This document shows, piece by piece, positions 1 through 6,214 of a DNA stretch of 8,316 bases. The notes under the pieces were generated by a model, which was not told the DNA's origin, ran no database searches, and saw only the letters and a program-made list of their open reading frames with translations. This DNA is from an uncultured Collinsella sp. GTDB taxonomy: Bacteria; Actinomycetota; Coriobacteriia; Coriobacteriales; Coriobacteriaceae. The position numbers and the translations under genes were made by a program. The stretch spans positions 1 through 8,316 of the forward strand of contig USHS01000046.1 of NCBI GenBank assembly GCA_900554585.1. Reading direction: 5' to 3'. Positions within the stretch are counted from its first letter, which is position 1. Each line of letters opens with the position of its first letter.

Positions 1-384
1 CCTCGCGGCACCGTATCGCTGCCTCTCGTAGGCCGTGTCGCTGCAGGGATTCCTATTCTTGCCGAGCAGAATATCGAGGACACCTTTACTATCCCAACAG
101 AGATCGCAACGGACCAGGGGTCCTTTATCCTCGAGGTCCACGGCAATTCGATGATTAACGTCGGTATCTATAACGGCGACTACATCATCGTCCGCGAGCA
201 GAAGAGCGCCATGAATGGCGAGATTGTCGTGGCCATGATCGATGGTTCCGCAACAGTCAAAACGTTCTATAAGGAACAGGGACGCGTTCGCCTGCAGCCC
301 GAAAACGACACTATGGAGCCTATCTATGCGACAAATCCCACAATCCTGGGCAAGGTCGTCGGCTTGATGCGCCGGTTCTCGTAA
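1..384 (+). CDS. lexA: LexA repressor, C-terminal part (5' truncated by window edge)
   Basis: SOS-response transcriptional repressor. RecA filaments trigger its self-cleavage, which derepresses DNA-repair genes. The frame is open from base 1, so the first visible codon is internal; 127 residues remain of a family usually around 200–240. The N-terminal winged-helix DNA-binding domain lies outside the window. The visible part is the S24-type latent protease and dimerisation domain. The cleavage site reads LVGRVAAGIP, with Ala-Gly at visible residues 15–16 (bases 43–48). The catalytic serine is in HGNSM (residue 50, bases 148–150). The catalytic lysine is in TVKTF (residue 87, bases 259–261). 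The LQPEN segment and a C-terminal GKVVGLMRRFS are typical LexA. All catalytic elements are intact. The stop codon overlaps the next start as TAATG. UmuD and other S24 peptidases share this fold, but the cleavage-site context and the convergent hflX neighbour favour LexA. Confidence 0.95.
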   Translation, partial: PRGTVSLPLVGRVAAGIPILAEQNIEDTFTIPTEIATDQGSFILEVHGNSMINVGIYNGDYIIVREQKSAMNGEIVVAMIDGSATVKTFYKEQGRVRLQPENDTMEPIYATNPTILGKVVGLMRRFS

Positions 385-1088
385 TGCAAAAACGCATCAC
401 GGTCTTTGATACCATTCGCGGGTTTACCATGCTGTCGATGGCGGGATTTCATGCCTGCTACGACCTTGCCTACCTATATGGTTGGAAGATGCCCTGGTTT
501 ACCCAGACCATCTTCCAAGACATCTGGCGCGCCAGCATCAGTTGGGTATTTTTGTTTATTGCCGGCTGGATGTGCACTCTCTCGCGCAACAACATCAAGC
601 GTGCCGCCAAATATGCCGTTGCCGCTTTAATTGTATGGGTCGCAACGACGCTCGTCTCGGTCGATGACTCGGTGAACTTCGGCATCATTTTCTGCATGGC
701 GGCATGCACAGCCATTGTTGCACTCGCGCGCCCGGTTCTCGATAGGGTACCTGCAGTATGGGGTATAACGATTTGCCTCATACTCTTTGCCTGTACCTGG
801 AGCATTCCTAAAGCGGTCTACCCTATCCCCTATCTAGCTTGGCTGGGTTTCCCAGATCCAGACTTTGTCTCCGGTGATTACTATCCGCTCATCCCATTCT
901 ATTTTATGTACCTCGCAGGCTTCTTTGCCGCTCGAACGGCACAGGAATCAAACTGCGAGGCACCAGTATGGGCCTATGAGAATCCCATCCCCGTGCTCGC
1001 AAGCCTCGGACGCCATGCACTACCGTTCTATCTGCTTCATCAGCCCGTTATATTGGGCGTACTGGAGCTGATTTATTCCGTTCGGTAA
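384..1088 (+). CDS. HGSNAT/DUF1624-type multi-pass membrane protein (putative acyltransferase)
   Basis: A 234-residue integral membrane protein resembling bacterial members of the heparan-alpha-glucosaminide N-acetyltransferase catalytic family (DUF1624). The N-terminus has the family's D-x-x-R-G-F motif (residues 9–13), then a membrane-entering segment with His23 and Asp27 (M-A-G-F-H-A-C-Y-D-L), comparable to the conserved histidine region of HGSNAT. Hydrophobic segments lie near residues 53–66, 76–92, 99–115, 125–139, 168–183 and 205–232. The C-terminal LPFYLLHQP motif (213–221) is also typical. The substrate of bacterial members is unknown; transfer of an acetyl group across the membrane to a cell-surface glycan is inference from the human enzyme. 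The start is chosen because ATG overlaps the lexA stop (TAATG). No clear Shine-Dalgarno is visible, so translational coupling to lexA is likely. The 3' end overlaps the convergent hflX by 16 bases. Confidence 0.8.
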   Translation: MQKRITVFDTIRGFTMLSMAGFHACYDLAYLYGWKMPWFTQTIFQDIWRASISWVFLFIAGWMCTLSRNNIKRAAKYAVAALIVWVATTLVSVDDSVNFGIIFCMAACTAIVALARPVLDRVPAVWGITICLILFACTWSIPKAVYPIPYLAWLGFPDPDFVSGDYYPLIPFYFMYLAGFFAARTAQESNCEAPVWAYENPIPVLASLGRHALPFYLLHQPVILGVLELIYSVR

Positions 1089-2362
1089 CGCTCAAGACGT
1101 GGTGCGATACGGGCCGGCAGCTTTGCCACAATACGAACGCCGCCCTCAAGATATTCCTCGTGCAGAAGGGTTCCCTGTTCATGCACGAGCGTGATTAAAG
1201 CGCCCTCTCGATACGGAATATCGGCCGAGAGCAACACATCCGTAGCGGCCGCCTCACGAGCGATGCGGTCGACTAAGTCATCAAGACCCACACCCGTCTG
1301 AGCCGAGAACAGCACCGCCTCGGGATAGCGCCGGCGAAAGCTCAAGCGATCGACGCTATCGAGCAGATCAATTTTATTGAACACGGTAAGCGTCAAGCGC
1401 TCACCGGCACCGATCTCGTCAAGGACACGATCAACCGCCTCGAGCTGACGCTCGTAATCCTCATCGGAAGCGTCTACAACTTTAAGAATCAAATCGGCGC
1501 CGAGCACCTCGGAAAGCGTAGATTTAAACGCGTCGACCAGGCCATGGGGCAGCTTTTGAATAAAGCCGACGGTATCGGTGATCGTCATGCCACGGCCACC
1601 GGGCAAACGGTACGAGCGCGTCGTAGGATCGAGCGTGGCAAACAACTTATCCTGCGAAAGTACCGTGGATCCCGTCAATCGATTAAGCAACGTCGACTTG
1701 CCGGCATTGGTGTAGCCAGCCAACGCCACGCGAAACGCCGGCGATTCAATACGGCTTTTCGATTGCACATCACGACGTTGTTCAACCTGTTTCAGTTCGC
1801 GTCGAAGAGCTGCGATCTTATTACGAATTAGGCGACGGTCGACCTCGAGCTGGCTTTCGCCCTGGCCAAAGCGCGAGCCAATACCACCACGCGTCTGTTC
1901 CTTAGCAAGATGGCTCCACATACCTCGCAGACGAGGCAGCAGATACTGCAACTGTGCCAGCTGCACCTGCAAGCGGCCCTCACGAGTCTGGGCATGCAGG
2001 CCAAAGATATCCAAAATCAATGCCGTACGGTCAATAATCTTGACCGGATCGCCCACGGCTTTCTCAAGATAGGACTGCTGCGAGGGCGTCAGGTCGTCGT
2101 CGAAGATAACAACATCCGCATCCATGCGATGCACCAAACCGCACAGCTCCTCGACCTTTCCGGAGCCGATAAACGATTTGGGATAGGGCTTGACCAGGCG
2201 CTGAGACAAGCGTGCAACGCATTGGGCCCCAGCAGTGTGGGCTAGACGCTCGAGCTCGTCGAGCGAACGGTCGAGGGGCCAGGCGTTATCGCGCCAATCA
2301 ACACCAACCAAGATGGCGCGCTCGGGTTCAGACGCCGTGGGGACCAAAGGGAAACGAGCCAT
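1073..2362 (-). CDS. hflX: GTPase HflX
   Basis: A 429-residue ribosome-associated GTPase of the TRAFAC/Obg-HflX group, known in other bacteria to bind the 50S subunit and split or rescue stalled 70S ribosomes. The N-terminal HflX domain covers about residues 15–155 (with FIGSGKVEEL and VIFDDDLTPSQQ). The glycine-rich linker GGIGSRFGQGESQLE (about 159–173) is one residue longer than the common GGIGTRGPGE form. The G domain has P-loop GYTNAGKST (216–224), switch I FATLDPTTR (241–249), DTVGF (263–267), NKID (329–332) and a G5-like FSAQTG (352–357). All nucleotide-binding motifs are intact and length is normal. The start ATG overlaps the miaA stop (TAATG), with a GAGG Shine-Dalgarno-like run 7 bases upstream. 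It is the last gene of the leftward cluster. I see no terminator after it; its 3' end runs into the opposing membrane-protein gene. Confidence 0.96.
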   Translation of the reverse strand: MARFPLVPTASEPERAILVGVDWRDNAWPLDRSLDELERLAHTAGAQCVARLSQRLVKPYPKSFIGSGKVEELCGLVHRMDADVVIFDDDLTPSQQSYLEKAVGDPVKIIDRTALILDIFGLHAQTREGRLQVQLAQLQYLLPRLRGMWSHLAKEQTRGGIGSRFGQGESQLEVDRRLIRNKIAALRRELKQVEQRRDVQSKSRIESPAFRVALAGYTNAGKSTLLNRLTGSTVLSQDKLFATLDPTTRSYRLPGGRGMTITDTVGFIQKLPHGLVDAFKSTLSEVLGADLILKVVDASDEDYERQLEAVDRVLDEIGAGERLTLTVFNKIDLLDSVDRLSFRRRYPEAVLFSAQTGVGLDDLVDRIAREAAATDVLLSADIPYREGALITLVHEQGTLLHEEYLEGGVRIVAKLPARIAPRLERYRTE

Positions 2363-3300
2363 TAAGCAGCCTCGATGCGATGATAAATATCATCAACGAC
2401 CTCATCGATCGTAAACTCATCCATATCGAACCACACGATGCGATCGTCACGCTTAAACCAGGAAAGCTGGCGCTTGGCATAGCGACGTGAGCGCATCTTG
2501 ATAAGCTCACGGGCCTCATCCATGGTAATAGCGCCACGCAAGGCATCAATAATCTCTTTGTAACCGATTGCCTGCATCGACGTCAGTGCATCGCCCAGGC
2601 CCTGGTCCATAAGGCCACGGACCTCATCAACCAGTCCCTGCTCAAACATAAGGTCGACACGCAGGTTAATGCGCTCATAGAGCACTTCACGACTACGCAT
2701 CAGACCAAACCACAAGGCATGATAACGCTCGTGCGGGACGCTGAATTTCGACTTCTGCTGGGCATACGACACGCCGTCATCGTGCATCTCGAGCGCACGA
2801 ATCACACGACGCATGTTATGGGGATGAATCACGGCAGCCGATTCTGGGTCGCGTTCGGCAAGCAAGGCATGCAGTGCATCCTCGCCAATGCGCTCGGCAA
2901 GCTCCTGGTAGCCAGCGCGACGTTCGTCCTCGAGTTCTCCCGAAGGAAAATCCATTTCATCGAGTGCAGCCTTGAGATACAGGCCCGTTCCGCCGCAAAA
3001 GACCGGAAGACGGTGCTCGCCATGTAAACGCTCGATATGCGCCCGAGCATCAGACTGATAGAGCGCAGCAGAATACGCGACGCCCGGATCCACGATATCG
3101 ACAAGGCGCAGGGGCACCGAGCACTCCTCGGGCATCATCTTTGCGGTACCGATATCCATGCCGCGATAGATTTGCATCGCATCGCACGACAGCACTTCGG
3201 ACGAAAGACGAGCTGCCAAACGATCGGCAACATCGCTCTTACCAACCGCCGTCGGACCGACGATCGCAACGGCGGAAAGACCTGCCCCGGGAGCAACCAT
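2362..3300 (-). CDS. miaA: tRNA dimethylallyltransferase MiaA
   Basis: Transfers a dimethylallyl group from DMAPP to N6 of adenosine 37 in tRNAs reading UNN codons, giving i6A, the substrate of the MiaB encoded just upstream. Length is 312 residues, normal for the family. Visible motifs: P-loop GPTAVGKSD (15–23); SCDAMQIYRGMDIGTAK (38–54), matching the family's S-x-D-S-M-Q-x-Y motif that carries the catalytic Asp (here Asp40); GGTGLYL (103–109); HPHNMRRVIRALE (159–171); QAIGYKE (243–249); and the C-terminal RRYAKRQLSWF run (272–282). The ATG start overlaps the miaB stop as TAATG with only a weak Shine-Dalgarno, so coupling to miaB translation is likely. Its own stop overlaps the hflX start the same way. 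hfq, often placed after miaA in other bacteria, is absent here. Confidence 0.97.
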   Translation of the reverse strand: MVAPGAGLSAVAIVGPTAVGKSDVADRLAARLSSEVLSCDAMQIYRGMDIGTAKMMPEECSVPLRLVDIVDPGVAYSAALYQSDARAHIERLHGEHRLPVFCGGTGLYLKAALDEMDFPSGELEDERRAGYQELAERIGEDALHALLAERDPESAAVIHPHNMRRVIRALEMHDDGVSYAQQKSKFSVPHERYHALWFGLMRSREVLYERINLRVDLMFEQGLVDEVRGLMDQGLGDALTSMQAIGYKEIIDALRGAITMDEARELIKMRSRRYAKRQLSWFKRDDRIVWFDMDEFTIDEVVDDIYHRIEAA

Positions 3301-4670
3301 TAGCGCGGCTCGCCCACAACGGAGCCAGACAAATACCAGGTCTTGGCAACGTCAACGTCAACATCAACGATCTTGCCAACAAGCTGGTCGATGCTGTAAC
3401 CCTCTGGGATAGGCGCATGCACGGTCTGATTCTTGGGACTCTTGCCCAGTAGCACCGCGTCATTCTTTTTGCTCGTTCCCTCAATGAGCGCCGGAACCAC
3501 AGTATGAAGCTCACCCTGGTTATACTCGTGTGCCGTGGTCTCGATAACCTTAACCAGGCGGTTGAAACGCTCGAGAATAACCTCATGCGGCGTAGGATCA
3601 TCAATCTCGGCGGCCGGGGTACCGGCGCGCTTGGAATAGATGAAGGTATAGGCCTGAGCATAGCGGACCGTCTCGGCAAGTGAGAGCGTCTGCTCAAAGT
3701 CATCTTCAGTCTCGCCCGGGAAGCCAACGATAATGTCGGTCGAGAGCGCGATGTCGGGCATGCGGTTGCGAATGCGATCGACCAGGCCCAGATAGTCCTC
3801 GCGTGTATAACGGCGATTCATCTCTTTGAGGATCCGCGTCGAACCTGACTGGACGGCCAGGTGCAGCTGCGGCATAACGGCAGGCGTCTCGGCCATGGCG
3901 TCGATGGTCTCGGGCAGCAGGTCCTTGGGATGCGAAGACGTAAAGAAGATGCGCTCCACGCCCGTATCGCCCACGGCGCGCAGCAAGTCGGCAAAGCGCG
4001 GCTTACCAAACAAATCGCGACCGTAGGAGTTAACGTTTTGGCCCAGCAGCGTAATCTCGCGCACGCCCTGGCGCACAAGCCCGGTCACCTCATCGACAAT
4101 CTCCTCGAAGGGACGGCTCTTCTCACGACCACGGACGTAGGGCACGATGCAGTACGTACAGAAGTTGTTGCAGCCCGTCATGATGGGCACCCAAGCGTGA
4201 TATTGCGTCTCGCGATGCCACGGCATACTCATGGCGTCGGTATCCTCATGCTCATTCGTGCGGATATGGCGCTTGCCATCCAAAAACGCCTCGGCGACAA
4301 GCTCGGCCACGTGCGCAATAGAATGGGTGCCAAAAATGACGTTGACGTTATCGACGTTGGTGAGCAAGCCCTCGCCATCGCGCTGGGCGATGCAGCCGCC
4401 CACGGCGACCACACGCTTTCCCGAAGGCGAAGGAGGAAGGCTCTTACAGGAATTACACTGACCGTACAGGCGCGTATCGGCAGCCTCGCGAACACAGCAC
4501 GTCATGAACACGACAATATCGGCATGCTCCGGATCGAGCGCCATAAGACAGCCATACGAATCGAGCAAGCCACTCACGCGCTCGGAGTCGTGCTGATTCA
4601 TCTGGCAGCCGAATGTGCGGATAAAGTAGGTTTTACCGGCAAGAATATCGCGTACGGAACGCTGGTGCAT
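3300..4670 (-). CDS. miaB: tRNA-2-methylthio-N6-dimethylallyladenosine synthase MiaB
   Basis: A radical-SAM methylthiotransferase that converts i6A37 of tRNA to ms2i6A37, using two [4Fe-4S] clusters and SAM. At 456 residues it is normal length. The N-terminal methylthiotransferase domain has the three expected auxiliary-cluster cysteines: Cys22 (TFGCQMNQHDSE), Cys58 (MTCCVREAA) and Cys93 (VGGCIAQRDGE). The radical-SAM motif C-x3-C-x2-C is at Cys167, Cys171 and Cys174 (GCNNFCTYC), followed by VPYVRGRE. A TRAM RNA-binding domain covers roughly residues 390–456. Between Cys58 and Cys93 there is an unusual extra CxxC (Cys72/Cys75), with Cys59 beside Cys58. The start at 4670 is preceded by AGG about 10 bases upstream. 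The stop overlaps the miaA start (TAATG). Paralogues such as MtaB or RimO are less likely given the MiaB-type cysteine contexts and the neighbouring miaA. Confidence 0.97.
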   Translation of the reverse strand: MHQRSVRDILAGKTYFIRTFGCQMNQHDSERVSGLLDSYGCLMALDPEHADIVVFMTCCVREAADTRLYGQCNSCKSLPPSPSGKRVVAVGGCIAQRDGEGLLTNVDNVNVIFGTHSIAHVAELVAEAFLDGKRHIRTNEHEDTDAMSMPWHRETQYHAWVPIMTGCNNFCTYCIVPYVRGREKSRPFEEIVDEVTGLVRQGVREITLLGQNVNSYGRDLFGKPRFADLLRAVGDTGVERIFFTSSHPKDLLPETIDAMAETPAVMPQLHLAVQSGSTRILKEMNRRYTREDYLGLVDRIRNRMPDIALSTDIIVGFPGETEDDFEQTLSLAETVRYAQAYTFIYSKRAGTPAAEIDDPTPHEVILERFNRLVKVIETTAHEYNQGELHTVVPALIEGTSKKNDAVLLGKSPKNQTVHAPIPEGYSIDQLVGKIVDVDVDVAKTWYLSGSVVGEPR

Positions 4671-4735
4671 GAGCTTACATCCTAACGATGGTGTCGACGG
4701 GGCGCATAGGTGCTACAAGCGTGCAGACGGCTCGT

Positions 4736-5053
4736 TTACGCAACAGGCTTAACGTCGTCCATGACGACGTTATCCATAGCAGCCCGATTAATCTGGTGAA
4801 CGTAGATAGAGAGACGGATTGCCGTGCGCGACTCCCCGTTAATGAGGATGTCGGAGAACACCGGCGCGCAGGAGACATCAAAGCCGGTCGGAATCAGAAA
4901 GCCGCGCGCAATGGCAACGGCCTTAATGGCCTGGTTGACGGCACCGGCGCCGACGCACTGAATGTTGACGGGGACGCCATCTTTGACCATGCCGGCAATG
5001 GCGCCGGCAACGGACGCGGGCGATGATTTGCTTGATACCTTCAGGCAATCCAT
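4736..5053 (-). CDS. spoVS: Stage V sporulation protein S (SpoVS), Alba-like
   Basis: A small protein of the SpoVS family, an Alba-like fold thought to bind nucleic acid. In Bacillus it affects sporulation and septation, but the family also occurs in non-spore-formers and its molecular role is unsettled. Near the N-terminus is LKVSSKSSPASVAGAIAG (residues 4–21). The central motif GAGAVNQAIKAVAIARGF (35–52) is nearly diagnostic, followed by the ESRTAIRL strand (74–81). The start at 5053 is chosen over an in-frame codon at 5092 because GGAG sits 7 bases upstream and the family begins right before the LKVS motif. The protein is 105 residues; family members usually end near residue 86, so the last ~20 residues are an extension. 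It lies 74 bases after the GHKL ATPase gene and 65 bases before miaB in the leftward gene series. Confidence 0.93.
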   Translation of the reverse strand: MDCLKVSSKSSPASVAGAIAGMVKDGVPVNIQCVGAGAVNQAIKAVAIARGFLIPTGFDVSCAPVFSDILINGESRTAIRLSIYVHQINRAAMDNVVMDDVKPVA

Positions 5054-5060
5054 GAAGAAA

Positions 5061-5064
5061 CTCC
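5061..5064 (-). promoter_or_regulatory. Ribosome-binding site deciding the spoVS start
   Basis: GGAG on the minus strand lies 7 bases before the ATG at 5053. The alternative upstream start at 5092 has no comparable site, which supports the 105-residue form. Confidence 0.75.
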
Positions 5065-5069
5065 TGCGT

Positions 5070-5086
5070 TTAAAAGTACGTTTTAA
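5070..5086 (-). repeat. A/T-rich inverted repeat just upstream of the spoVS ribosome-binding site
   Basis: TTAAAA, five bases, TTTTAA: a perfect 6-base inverted repeat whose near edge is 5 bases before the GGAG of spoVS. It is distinctly A/T-rich relative to the flanking genes. It may be an operator or part of a weak promoter, or simply an unpaired ribosome-binding region. I cannot place a convincing -35/-10 pair here. Confidence 0.25.
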
Positions 5087-5103
5087 CTGCAATAACTGTA
5101 TCG

Positions 5104-5121
5104 TACCGAACGGACTCGGTA
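5104..5121 (-). repeat. Short hairpin in the ATPase–spoVS gap
   Basis: TACCGA and TCGGTA form a perfect 6-base inverted repeat with a 6-base loop, starting 6 bases after the stop of the GHKL ATPase gene in transcription order. No U-run follows, so it is not a canonical terminator. It could stabilise or separate transcript segments, or be incidental. Confidence 0.3.
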
Positions 5122-5127
5122 AAGATT

Positions 5128-6213
5128 TTATTCCTCTTTGGCAAGATCGAACGTCACCGTGATGCGATCACGCGAAACGCGAATCTTAGGGTCGCCGCAC
5201 AGATTGAGGTAATACCGGGCAGCGAGGTCGTTAAAGTCACGCTCGACCGCACGCGAAAACTGCGCCATATCATCCTTGGCGATGCGAAGACCTCGACGGT
5301 CCTTGGCAAGATCGACGGGAGCCGGCGCATGCGAGGTGGAATCACGCTCGCGCAGCAGGCGCGCGGTCACGCCGCGAACGGGCTTAATCTGTCCCGACAG
5401 AATACGGTGGGCAGTGCGCTCGGACATCTCGAGACCCAACCCGGAGCAGATCCGGATAAAGTCCTCGGCATCCGAGGCAATGCCCAAACGATCGATAACC
5501 GGAAGCTCGCACTCGTCATCGATAAAGAGCAGGCGCGACGTATCGAGACGACTCGAGGCCTGAGCGTACAGGGTCGCAGCGATCTCGGACGGAGAGCCCA
5601 GATACACATCGCAGCAACGCAGCTCCTCAAGGGCAAACTCACACGCAGCACGAATGATGTTGTGGGGGCCGCGAGCACATACATAGCGGCCGTCATCGTC
5701 TTTAACCGCCTGAGGCCAGCTCGACTGGTCGGCGCGCTCACCCAAGCGATCGGTAGCAACACACACCTTAAACGCGGAGCCCAAATCGACGCCCGAGGTA
5801 ACAACGCGCGCCTCATCCGTGTTCTGCTTGATAGAGAACAGCGCCATACCACGACCGTGAACACCCCAACGGTCCATTTTCATGCTCTCGAGCTTGGAGG
5901 TGACACGGGCATCGAAGATACGCTCCTGCATATCCTGCGGCACACCCGAACCGTTATCCAGGAAGAGGAGAGTGCGAACACCCTCCTCCTTGGTCGTGGC
6001 AAGATAGACCTTATCGGCTCCGGCATCGCGAGCATTACGCAGCATCTCGATGACAATGTCCTCTACGTGCTGAATGTCATGCTTGGCCTGACGGCGCTCG
6101 GCCTCCGAAACACGGAGGCGGACATACCCCTCGCCAAGGTTTTCCTCGACGCGAAGGTTGCCCTCCCCCGACATCGACGCGATAAATGAGATGAGCTCGT
6201 TCGCGTCGTTCAT
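5128..6213 (-). CDS. Stand-alone GHKL/HATPase-fold ATP-binding protein of unknown function
   Basis: A 361-residue protein with an intact Bergerat ATP-binding fold. The N box is at residues 56–63 (Glu56, Asn60, Asp63 in EMLRNARDAGAD). The G1 box is DNGSG (86–90). The TSK segment (105–107) precedes the G2 box GVHGRG (117–122), and GSAFKV (145–150) closes the domain much as in histidine-kinase catalytic domains. There is no phospho-acceptor His box, receiver domain, membrane segment or signal peptide, so it is not a conventional sensor kinase. Residues about 155–361 match nothing I recognise; 249–275 looks weakly helix-turn-helix-like. The ATG at 6213 is preferred because it lies one base after the rny stop, suggesting coupling; a GTG at 6237 would overlap rny and add 8 residues. 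No strong Shine-Dalgarno is seen for either. Position between rny and spoVS hints at RNA turnover or nucleoid-related roles, but function is unknown. Confidence 0.85.
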   Translation of the reverse strand: MNDANELISFIASMSGEGNLRVEENLGEGYVRLRVSEAERRQAKHDIQHVEDIVIEMLRNARDAGADKVYLATTKEEGVRTLLFLDNGSGVPQDMQERIFDARVTSKLESMKMDRWGVHGRGMALFSIKQNTDEARVVTSGVDLGSAFKVCVATDRLGERADQSSWPQAVKDDDGRYVCARGPHNIIRAACEFALEELRCCDVYLGSPSEIAATLYAQASSRLDTSRLLFIDDECELPVIDRLGIASDAEDFIRICSGLGLEMSERTAHRILSGQIKPVRGVTARLLRERDSTSHAPAPVDLAKDRRGLRIAKDDMAQFSRAVERDFNDLAARYYLNLCGDPKIRVSRDRITVTFDLAKEE

Positions 6214-6214
6214 A

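Noticed and set aside
3861..4685. A 274-codon open frame on the plus strand opposite miaB
   Set aside because: It is a shadow of miaB, with His/Arg/Ala-rich composition and no recognisable domain.
4675..4881. A 68-codon minus-strand frame bridging spoVS and miaB, ending just before the miaB start
   Set aside because: It overlaps spoVS in another frame and reads as Ser/Arg/Leu-rich noise. The gap itself is only 65 bases.
5329..6189. A 286-codon open frame on the plus strand opposite the GHKL ATPase gene
   Set aside because: It is the complement of a gene with intact ATP-binding boxes; no motif or good ribosome-binding site supports it.
5128..6213. Idea that the GHKL ATPase is MutL
   Set aside because: The N box, DNGSG and TSK segments resemble MutL, but the MutL GFRGEAL motif is replaced by GVHGRGMAL, a form closer to histidine-kinase domains. 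The protein also lacks the rest of the MutL transducer and C-terminal layout, and no mutS is adjacent.
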